This document shows positions 12,001 through 24,000 of a stretch of 64,000 nucleotides of DNA, piece by piece. The stretch's first letter is position 1; every line of letters begins with the position of its first letter. This DNA is from Diphasiastrum complanatum. Lineage: Eukaryota; Streptophyta; Lycopodiopsida; Lycopodiales; Lycopodiaceae. The notes below the pieces were generated by a model, which saw only the letters and a list, made by a program, of their open reading frames with translations, searched no databases and was not told the origin of the DNA. The translations under genes and the position numbers were made by a program. The stretch covers positions 40,155,961 through 40,219,960 of the forward strand of contig CM055101.1 in NCBI GenBank assembly GCA_029204225.1, read 5' to 3'.

Positions 12001-15000
12001 TGCCCTACAATATAGCAACTACTGTGAAAATTTCATGGTAAAGCATGCACTTTACAGAGAGAATCAAGCAGGAAGTGCAAAACGAAAATCTTCAGAGAAA
12101 AAAGTTCTGAAAACTTGATACGCTTTCTACTTGATACTCAACCAAAGTGCCACAAAAATTGATATGCAAGGGTGCCCTACCACTTAGCAATCACTGTCAA
12201 AATTTGAGGACAAACCATTCAGCATTTCTATTTTTGAAAAAAGCAAGAGATCAAATCTAAAAAGCTATTCATTTGAAGAAATTGATTATGTGACCAACTT
12301 TTGTTGGTAAATACTTGCATAATATAAACACATTCTCAAAAAAGGAGGGGGGGGGGGGGGGTGGGGTGGGGTTTTCCGATCTTGACCCCTCAATGCTTTG
12401 CATGAGGGGATGATTGATGTGATGTGATAATTTAGGGCATATTTTATATGTTTGATGATCAATGCAATTTTCTTTCTACAATTTAACGAATTTCCTATTT
12501 TTAGTAATCTTTGCATGTGAGACTTTGCATTTTTTAAGGGTGAAATCAAGAGTAGTTCACAATTATACTAACAACTTTGCCAAGTTTACATTTTCTGTAG
12601 ATCGATACTTTGCTTTGGGATATTCTTTTATCACTACTTGGTCTTAAAGATTGCCAATCGCAATAGAGGTTAACAAGTATATCAATTTAATTTGTGAGCT
12701 CTCACTTGGTTGCTCTTAAATCATTAGTAAACATTTTTGTTGCGTAGTCCCAAATCAGTTACTTTTCTACCCATTGCTTATCTTTTCTTGCAGCATTGAT
12801 GCAAGTGATTGCTTTCTCTTCTGCATAGTAGAATGATGGTTAATCTGAAGTCATAGTTAGTATCTTGGAAAATTAGTTAGTCTTCTATCAACAGTGATTA
12901 AGGTTGGAACTTACAATGCTTAGAATTTTAGCTTAAATGGTTAGCTAGTACAAATAAATTGGTGCACCACAAGATCTAGGTAAGTAGCAAAGACTGACTG
13001 GGCACTTTATGGTATAGTTAAAATCCCTCAATGCCAATCTCAATGCTTCATTAGTCGTTAATAGTGAGGAATTTACCTGGGCGCTCCAACCGTTGGAACA
13101 GTTTTAAAGTCAGGAAAACTGTTAGCGGTGTGGTCTAGGAAATGGTTCATTTCCAAACATGTGTTCATGTTCAGATCCTAAGCAAGATGTTTATGTTCAG
13201 GTTAAAGCAAAAATAAAGACTGCAAGAATTGAGGTCACAAAGAAGGTAAACATTTGCAATGGCTAATTTCAATCTTTCTTCCTATTTGACTTGCTCTTTT
13301 GGTTTCTTAGCACCACTACAGATGTGTGTACATCAAGAAAAACGTTGAGAAAAGGGGGATGGGGATATGGGGTGTCAATATGGTTGTGCTTTATCGTTTT
13401 TGGATGATTTACTTCATCTTAAAATCGTAGATGAGCTATTGGATAACTAATGTGCCATGTAATACTTTGCTGTCCAAAGTTTAGTTTTGTGAGCATGATT
13501 TCAAACTATAGACTATTATGAGCAGACAAACAATATTTGGGTACATCTCTCTAGGGACCCATTTATCAGTCATATGCTTTTTCATTACTTCCTAGAGAAT
13601 CGATGGATGGTTTGTTGGTAGATTAAGTAACTTGGTAGCTTCCTAAAAGCTTCCCTTAAGGACCCCCAAGGAAGCATAAGGACCATCTTTGCGAGTCGTT
13701 CTAAAGTTTATGGTTTTGATATCCATGAGTGTCTTTGTAGGAGATGCTTAGCAATGTTTCTTTGTCGGAAGACATGCACACCAAAGTCATGTGATTGTAT
13801 GCTTTCTTTGTGAGAGATTTTTATTTGATCAACAATTCATGATCTATTCTTCTTAATGTCATGCCATTATGTTTGATCAAAACATGGTACGAGAGCACTT
13901 TCTCGGGCCAGCTAGCTCAATTTTTCTCTCTATTCTTGACTATTCCCATTTTTCTTTTCCTCTTCCACCTGATCTATCCGTTCTGCCATTAACTTGTTTT
14001 TCTCCTCTCTATTTTAAGATCGCTCATTTTCCCTCCTCCATGACCATCTTCAGATCTTTGTTGCAATACTCTATTTGTCTTCAACCCCTCAATCCACCTT
14101 TCTCCATTCGTTTACCCCTCCAATTTGCTAGCTACCTGCAATCTACCATACTTCAGCTCCAGAATGGATGCACCTTACATCCCATGATAGTTGTAGCTTG
14201 TAAGCTACCTGGCTAAGTTTTTGAACGATTAGCCATGGTCCACAATACCTAGGAGATATCTTGGCAGACTTTCCTATATCTAGCACCTTTAACTTGGAAG
14301 GGAGTAATAAATATGCCCAATCTTCAGTCTCAAATTCCCGATAGGCACCTTACACGAAATTCCTATGGTCACTGCTCTAATTGGCCTACAACCTTAGTTG
14401 AGCTCAAAAGGGCTCACTACAATTGATGCATGTCTCTAATTGTTACAGACCGACTCTACTAAGGGTAAATGCTTTACCTAGTTTGTTTGCATACGACTAA
14501 CATAAGCACGCAACATGTCTTCCAAGATCTAATTAACCCTCTTTATCAGATGGATGGCTCATTACTATTCATCTACAACTATGTTCCTAGCTTGGCAAAC
14601 ACCTTTGTCCAGAAGTTTCCCATAAACTTAGAATCCCTGTCAGACAGAACGGACTTCAAAGGTCCATGCTAGATAAACAACTCAAGTACTCACGGAGTTG
14701 TGACCTTCTTGGTCGTTGCAATGAAATGGGCCATCTTGGAATACCAGTCTACCACTACCATTATGGAGTTAACCAAGGTTTGGTTAGATCCCAGGTAGAC
14801 TATTGCACACAAGCTTATGAAACCCTAAGTAAATACAATGAACTTACTTAGCAAGTTTGTCTCGTTGTTAATATGAGGCAACAGTACATAGATCAACAAG
14901 CAAACATAAGAGCTCTGCTACAAGTCTCCTCCCACCAACCATAGTTGCATAGGAATAAGTTAGGGAATGCCTAACAAGGCTCACATTATATCCCCTCAAG

Positions 15001-18000
15001 GACGTCGACACATGACAAGCTCCATGCACAGTTGACGCTCGGAGTACCCTGACATATAGGCAAGCAAGTCGGATGACAATTTGACTTGTGTCACTCATAC
15101 ACTAGATCAAGTGTCCCAGTGAGCATATGACACATGTCATGTTGACCGAACAGGACTGGTCAACCTTCATACTTTTTGGCAGTCCAGTCTAGCAAACCGT
15201 ATTTGAGACCTGATATCCCTTAGCCATATTAGAATCAGCCACTTACACTGATATTTACATTGCAATTCACAATTGTCTCCACAGGCCGATGACGTAGCCA
15301 TTTACAACTGATATTTACAATTTTGGGCAAGGGATTAAAAGTAGATGTGCCATCTCTTCCCTCCTCGGATGACATCTTGCTCGATGACAAAGTCTGGATA
15401 GTGTGCATGTAACCCACGCACGGTCTCGCAAATGGCACCATTGAGAGGTCGACCATGCCATTCAACCAGATACTCATGGAGCAGCCGATTCCGCAATTGC
15501 CTTTGCCTCCAGTCCAATACTTTTGTTGGTCCCCGCATTACCTCCCCATGCTCTTGAGACAAAACAAGGCCATTAGCCAACAAGTTACACTGTCTTGTAA
15601 AATCTTCTCTAAGTGTGAAACATAAAAAACAAGATGAATCACCAGCAGGAAAATCCAATACATAACTAACTTTATTGATCTTTGTAACAATTTTCCAAAG
15701 TCCACATAATCTAGGTGACAACTTATAACACTTCCCTGTCTTAAGGTTTTCAAGTCCTTTGGAATTTTGAGAAACACCATGTCTCTTTACTTGAACTCTC
15801 TTGGCGTACAATCCAAATCGGCATAAGTCTTTGGCTGATCCATCATCGCTCTCACATTTTCCTTGTTAACTCCAAAATTTGTTGCATTCGAGTTAGAAAT
15901 TCCATAGGACTAGGCATCTGATGAGGCATACCTATAGTAATTGGATTGGCTAGCATAATTTAGCTCGAAAGGACTCATCTTTGTATATGCATTCTTTTTA
16001 TCATTATAAGCAAACTCCAACAATGGTAGGTAACACTCTCATTGTGTTTTCTTTTCACTCACATATGCCCTAAGAATGTCTTCCAAAGTTTGATTGACTC
16101 TCTCTATTTGTCCATCCATTTCAGGATAATCAGCACTACTCGTTCCTAACTACACCTCTAACTTCTCAAGTATTGTAGTTATTAGTAAAACGAGGGTTTC
16201 TATCGGACACAATGGATCGAGGTAATCTATGAAGTCTAAACATGTGCTGCATATATAAAGCAGCTATAAAGCCCAATTCAAGGATGTACTAGCCAAGCAA
16301 GCCACAACAAAGCAACACAAGGGAATCGGATGGTGGACAAACCAACCCAACCAAACCTAGATCTTACGGATCTAGCCCCCAAGCTATGGATCAATCTCTC
16401 ACAAGGGATAGAGGAGCCATACCAGCAACATACAACTACTAGCCCCACAATCAAGGCACACTAGTGAGAGCCCAATGGGTATACTTATACCCTCCAAGGC
16501 CCATGCACCACTAGTAGTGCACTGTGACACCTCACTAGACACCTCTGTAGCCTATCTGGGCCACATCATTTAGTTCCCCTATGACTCACCGATAGACCCA
16601 TGAAATTCCACCATCATGAGTTTAGGCCTCCTACCATTAATTATGACCATATGCACATGAGGGCCCCAAACCCCTCATAATCATAATTAACTTACAGGTT
16701 GTAGGCTTATTGATCTTTAGCGGGACACGCTGGGCATGACAGCAACAGTACCATGTGCATCGATGTTATTATGTGTTGGGATAAAATGAGCCATTTTAGT
16801 GAGTTTGTCAACCACAGGTAAGTTAGCATTATCTAGTTGCGTACATAGTAAACATGTAAGAAAGTCCATAGCAATACTCTCCCATTTCCCCTCTGGTACA
16901 TGTAACGGGTATAACAGTCCATGCACTTTAATCCTTTCGACTTTGTTAACCTGACACTTAAAACAATGTGTCACATAATGGTTTACTTTTCTGTTAAGTC
17001 TAGACCACCAAAAGTTACATCGTATGAACTCATAGGTCCTATCCACACAAGGATGAGGAGCACTAGGGCTATCATGACAGATATGTATGAATCTCTTTCA
17101 CAACACCTCACAAAATGGAATAAGAGCCTTACTATTTCTCATCACTATTCCATCTTCTATGGAATACTTAAGATAAGTGCAAAGCATGGTAGAAGAGCTC
17201 TCATCTTGAGACTCTGCATGGCCTGAGTAACCTCTTGTTCCACTTTCTTACAATGATGATCTTCTTGCTTAGTCTTGCTTATCTTAAATAGTTAGTCATT
17301 TTCAATGACTACAAATGACATCTGATACACTACACAAGATAGTGCATCTGCCCTACAATTCTCAGCACCTTTCTTATACCAAATCTTCATTAGGCATTCC
17401 TGCATAAGCTCAGACCATCTAGCTTGTCTGCCTCTGAAGTGTGGTTGCTTACAAAAGTATCTCAAGGTATCATGACTAGTGAATACCTCATATTCTGAGT
17501 CACAAATAATGCCTCTATGCCTTTAATGCATGAACAATGGAATACAACTCCTTTTCATGAGTTGGATAATTGCGTTGTGTTGTGGTGAGCTTCTTGCTCT
17601 CAATCAGCAATGCTCCCACAACAGTGTCACTCGCATCTATATCTAGAACATAGGTATTTTGAGGGTCTACAATCTTTAGAGTGACGCACTCAACGATAGC
17701 TTGCTTTAATTGATCACAGCTTGCTTGTTGTAGTTCAATCCATTCACCAAACCTGTTCTTCTGAGTAAAATTAGTCAAAGGTACTGCAATAGAGGAGTAT
17801 TTCTCAACATATTTTCTAAAATATCCTGTCAATCCAAGAGAAAATGGAGTGCTGTCAAATCAGCTTGCACAAGCACGTAACGATCACAACAACATTCTTA
17901 GGATTTGGTCTCACTCCATCATCAAACACCATACACTCAAGATACTTTATTTCGTTTTTAAACAATGCACTCTTTCTATTATTGGCAAATAGAGTGTTCT

Positions 18001-21000
18001 CCCTCAAAGTAGGCAACACCGTTCTAAGGTGAGTCACATGCTTTGACCTTACCTACACTACAAGTCAAAATGCAATCAACAAAATTTATGACAAATTTAC
18101 CCATGTACGGTCTGAGCACATTATTCATCATCATTATGAATGTAGGTGGGGCATCCCAAATGGCATCACAAGATACTCATAGTAATCGAATCGAGTTTTG
18201 AAGGCAGTCTTGTGCACATCCTGTTCAGGAACTCTAACTTGATGGAATCCACTCTTTAGGTCTATTTTATTGAACATAGTGGCACTTGATAAGGCATCAA
18301 GCAAATCGTCTATACGTGGCATAGGTGTTACGTACCCATAAGGGCACTCAACAGGAAACTTGAGGCGACGCTCTCATTTATGGGACGGAACGTTGACCTG
18401 GAGCTATAGGTCTTTTGGGTGCCACGTGTCAATGTCTTATTGGTGCGCGATGACTCTTTGTTATGGACCCGCGTCAGTGTACACAACTGCCGCGTGTCGA
18501 TGGCCATGCGTGACTCCTATGGTCGGAGATGATCCCACCTGGACTATCTATATAGAGGTGGATCTTCATGAGCTTGCTATTCATTCTCTCCTGGAGAATG
18601 AAGAGCTCTTCCACTGGTGGTCAGGCAGGACGATTATCTAGGCTTTGAACACATGTTCAAAGTTAAGAAAGCTTATGATGAAGCTCTTGTCGTTTTTCCT
18701 TTGTCCTTTACCTTAGTGCGCCATGGACCCTGTTATGCCCTCGGGTGAAGGACCGTCTTCACCACCTCCTCCTCCTGACGTAGATACCAATAAACTTGTA
18801 TAGGCCTTGAATTTGCTGCAAAACCAAATCTTGGAAATGCAAGCTAAGCATGTTGCGGCCGAGCAAGAGTGACATTCTTCAACGCACTCGCGGTCCGTTG
18901 TCCTTTATCCTATGTTTAATCCGGAATTCTTTTCGGGTGAAAAGAAGGACCGACATCCTGATGTTGTACTGCCATGGCTCGATCAGTGGAATAACCATTT
19001 TTCCATGCACGACCTGCCCGATAGTACAAAGATCGCTTCTGCCCTCATGTTTTTACGCGATAAGGCGTTTACTTGGTGGCAAGATCTGAAGGAAAGGGCT
19101 GGTGCCCCTTACACGTGGGATGCCTTTCAAGAAGCCTTTAAAACGGCTTTCCTTCCAGTTTTGGATGACTTTGAGCATTGGCGGCGTTTCGCCACCATAC
19201 AAATGGGTACTAGGCCGTTAGATGCCTATATCCAGGAGTTCCAGGAGATTTTGCCCCGATTCGCTTCACGAATTGATCCTAGTCTATTAAAGTTACATTT
19301 CATTTTGGGGCTTCTAAAGGAATTTCAACTAGAAGTGCGCCCTAACCAACCGCAGACTATCGAGGATGCAGTTCGCTTTGCGAAAATCTTCGATGACGCC
19401 CATTTTGCCTCCAGCAAGGAGCAAAGTTTGCCCAAGGCAGAGCAAAAAGAAAAGAAATTTTTCAAGAAGCGAGGCAAAGACAAGATGGACACCGGTTTCC
19501 AGGGTGGGAAAAAGCACGTCAAGTTGGATCGCGTGGATTATGACAAGGTGAGAACCGGCGTTCTTCGTCCATATCTGGGAAAGTTTGTGGTGTATTTGGA
19601 CGACATATTAACTTATAGTCGGACCCTTGAGGAGCATGAAGAGCATCTTCGTATTGTCTTGGATCTTCTAAGACAAGAAAAGCTCTATGCTAAAGAGTTG
19701 AAATGTGAGTTCTTCCAAACTAAACTCAAATACATGGGCCATGTCATATTTGATAAAGGTCTTGAAATCGATTATGACAAAGACCTTAAGGTACGAGAAT
19801 GGCCGAGACCTTAGACAATTCGTGATGTGAAATCCTTTTTGGGCTTTACAAGATTTTTTCACAGGTTCATTTTGGACTATGCCTTAATAGCATTGCCCTT
19901 AACGAACGTTCTTAAGGGGGTGAAGAAAAAATGTAGCCGCAGAAAAAGTCCGTTGATAACATGGACTGATGAAATGAATGAGAGTTTTGAGACTCTCAAG
20001 CACTGTGTTTCTATGGCTCCAATTTTACACATTGTCGATCCCCTTTGTGTGGTTGGTACGGATGATAGCGACTTTGCTGTAGGAGCGGTCCTTTATCAGG
20101 ATAGTAGATCAGTTGCTTTTGAAAGGAAGAAGCTAGATCCTGCTCAAACGAGGTATTCTACCTATGAGAAGGAGCGTTTTGCAGTCATTCACGTGTTAAA
20201 ATTCTGGAGGTATTATCTTTATGGTGCCAGATTTACGGTGATGACTGATCACCAATCCCTTAAGTACATTTGTGATGCCAAGGACCTTCGTGGCCGTAAG
20301 GCTAGATGGTCGGAACTCATTCAGGAGTTTGTGTTTGACATTAGGTATTGTAAAGGTACGTCGAACAATCTTGCCGATGCCTTGAGCCAGATTGGAGAGA
20401 TTAATCAGTTATGCTTTGCTGAGATCCAATCTGGTTTGTATCTTTCGCTTCGGGATCTTTGTCGAACCGATGGGTTTTGCGGTCGCATCTGGCTAGATGT
20501 CCTAACGGGAAATTCTAGATCTAGTGATGACCTTGGGATGCAGGATCTTAAGCAATCTCGAATTGACAAGATTCTTGCAAACTATTCCATAAGAAATGGC
20601 CTGCTTTTCCGTAGGGAAAGGTTTGTGTGCTGGATAGGGAGGACTTGCGGGCCCAAATCTTGCAGCAGTTTCATGACAACCCTTGTGCTGGTCACCTAGG
20701 CATACAGAGGACAATTGACCTTGTCAGGCAGAATTTCTTTTGGCCAAAGATGAAAGGTCATGTCAAGGCATACGTTCAAGGTTGTGAACAATGCCAGCAA
20801 AATAAAGTAGAAAGACTCAAAGTTGTGGGTCTTCTACATCCCTTGGAAATTCCCAATAAGAAATGGGAAACTATTTCAATTTTTTGTGATTGGACTCCTA
20901 AAACCCGGAGTGGTCACGATGCCATTTGGGTGGTGGTTGACAGGCTAACCAACATGGCGCAATTTATACCGACTACATTAACTGTCAAGGCATATGAACT

Positions 21001-24000
21001 AGCCCAGCTTTGGGTTGAAAAGTTGTTCAGATTGTATGGGTTGTCGAATGATATTGTTAGTGATCGTGACTCCAAATTCACTGGCAAGTTCTGGCCTTGC
21101 TATTCATTCTCTCCTGGAGAATGAAGAGCTCTTCCTCTGGTGGTTGGGTCAGGACGATTACCTAGGCCTCAGGATGTAGGTATGTGAGGGGGTGGTGGTA
21201 TGGGACACCACGACTTATCGGAGATCCGAGCTTGCTTGATGGTGGTCTATAGCTCTAGTGCACGGGGGAGAGGTGGCAGTACCTCTATGGTTGGGCGGTA
21301 ACGTAGCGTTCGTCACCTGTTTGTGCTTTAGCAATGACCGGATCAACGATGGGAGTTCTAACAATAGGATATCGATGTTTAGCAGTTATCTTGTTCCAAC
21401 CTCGATAATCTACACATGTACGTCATGATCATCCTTCTTCTTTACAAGAATGATCTAAGAGGCCTTTTTGCTGACTCTTGAAAACATTATGTGGCGTTAG
21501 CAATCATCTTAGTTTCATCATCAACGCCACACATTTGGAATTCTCCCTCTCCCCACTTTTGTAACTTTTTTCCACAGCGTTTGTATTTATCATAGATACC
21601 GCTCTCGTGAACTTAGGGGGCTTCAAATTCTTAATAGACGGTAACTTGTGCTTCTTGCCACATTCTGCTTCTGTTTCACCTGACCTAGCCTGACCTAGGT
21701 TCACCACCCAAATTACTAGGGTCACTAACTCTTTCAAGTGTAGGACCAGGCTTCAATTGCTCCAGAATTTGCATTAACATGAGCTCCATGCCATCAACTT
21801 TAGTAGAAAGTGCATCAATTCTTTGAGTGACTTGTGGATGCCTTAGTTGAAGAATAGCTAGCAGAAGCAAAGTAGTGCACAAAACTATGTAAAATCAAGC
21901 AGCTATACAGATAGATTACTCTGAATTCCTAAGAGAACTAGATAGAATAGACCTTCTACATCCAAGTTGTAATGTTACTTAGCCCTTACAATCTACAGTT
22001 TACAATGGGCAAGGGATGCATTGTACATGTGACATAGACCAACAATAAATCCATAAAGATGCCTACCCACCTTCTCAAAGGCATCTCAAGTGGATGTAGC
22101 AAGCCAGGACTTACTCTCTCGGCCTTGTTCGCCTGACAAGTTGTGCAATGATGGAGGTACTCCCTTACACCTTGTTGTAGCTGTGGCCGGAAATAATGCC
22201 TTCTTACTTGCTCACTGATATTATCAATACCAAGTTGCTAATAAGAAGGCATTTTTCATGGCCACGACTATTACGAGCTCGTGACCAGTGCCGAACCCTA
22301 GAGAACACAGATAGGTCAGATACCACAGTCAGGGTCGTGTCCAGCGTACACGACCAATAGGGCAAGATAGTGTGAGTAGTGTGCCCCAACACGGTCCATA
22401 GCCATGGCGGGCCTAACACAGTCTAAGGACCCTGTCAGCAGGATAGGGCCCCCAGTTGGGTCTCGACGTGCAGTCGGCCACGTCAGTGACACGTGGCCGA
22501 CACTTGGCAGTTGCATGCTACCAGTCCTCACACTGGGCTAGGAGGGGCTTACTCTATATCAGGGAGTAGGCAAGGTTGGGTGGATCAGTTAGTGTTTGCC
22601 CTATTGTGGCGTTAGGATCTATTACACTGGTATCAGAGCCATCTCCATCCTAGGGAATTCAGTTTTCAGCTGTGGAGAAAGTAGCTAGATTGCTCAGAAC
22701 TTTTTCAAATTCTCAGAAAGTAGAGTAGCAGGGCCAGCGCTGTAGGAACAGCTTGCTACCGATCAGAAGTGTGTAGAAAAGCTTGCTTGTCAGATAGAAA
22801 TTAGATCAAATTTCTAGAGCAGGTCCAGCGCTGCAAAACCAGACCTCATCTCTGATTTTTGCCATCAGAGTCGGGAATTAGAACGAGATTTTGAAGAGAA
22901 AGAGTGGTGCTGATCCAACGCTGATAGTACCCACATCTTTTCTGATTTCCAGAATCATTTTTGGGTTTAAATCAAAGTTTTTTGGAGCAAATAGGTCGCT
23001 GTCCAGTCAGCGAGGGTAGAGAGACACCAAAATCAGAAATTGAAATATTTTTTGGGTCTCAAATCAGAAGAAAACGAGCCAGTTAGATTGCTGTTAGATC
23101 AGCGAGGATAGGCAGCTGTCATCCTCAGAATATTTTGGCACATTTTCGAGTTTTTGCCTCGTTTTTTGGAGCCTCACAGCTGCAATCAGATCAGCAAGCT
23201 ACTATACTCAAGGAACCGGAAATTTTGACGCCATTTTGGAGCTTCAAGCTGGAATTTTCCGGGACAGCAGGTCTGAAATCTTGGGTAAAAGAGCTGAGAG
23301 GGTTCCTCTTCGTAATGTCTTTGGAAGTACAGTCCTCAGAAACAGCTAAGTCATCTTTCCTTTCCCTTGTACAGTTGTAAATTAGTCTTTTTGACTTTTT
23401 TCATCAGAAGTTAAGGTACCTCTCTTTCAGTTCCGAAAATGACCACTCCTCAGGGACCTGATCAACCCCCGGAGAGAGGCTTCGACGAACTTGAAACAGA
23501 AGCCTTGGCTTACAGTAAAGGGAAAGAACCAATGGAAATGGAAGAACAGGAGCAGTTCGCCGAAGAACTCGACGAACTGGTGACCAAGGAGCAGTTTCTC
23601 CACTTGGTAACAGAAGTGGATGAACTGAAGTTGGCATTAGCCAATTTCAAGTCCAGTGTGGACGACTCATTCGCTGAACTCAAAAGCTTGATTTTGAGTT
23701 CCGCGAAAGGAAGCCTTCCCTCCACTTCTCGGTTATCCCCTTCTCCACTTCCATCAGTTTCAGGTGAGACTTTACGGTCTCACCCCAGTGTTTTTAAAGA
23801 TTTAAAGCCTCCTACTTTAAATGGGGAAGAGAAGGATAGAAATGCAGACATTCTACAAACCTTCCTCAGCAAATGGAAGAACATTCATGCTCTTAAACAT
23901 ACCCCTGACCATTTGTAAGCTATTGAGGCCAGTCTTTCCTTAGGGCCCATGGCCTATAAGTGGTGGTTAAATCTCTAGGAGACTGGGCAGACTCCCCGGT

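Noticed and set aside
22204-22531. Overlapping minus-strand frames of about 70 codons repeated near 25677-25974 and on the + strand at 31712-32008, resembling a small gene family
   Set aside because: They are the reverse strand of the three LTR copies and repeat only because the LTR does. No start context or motifs.
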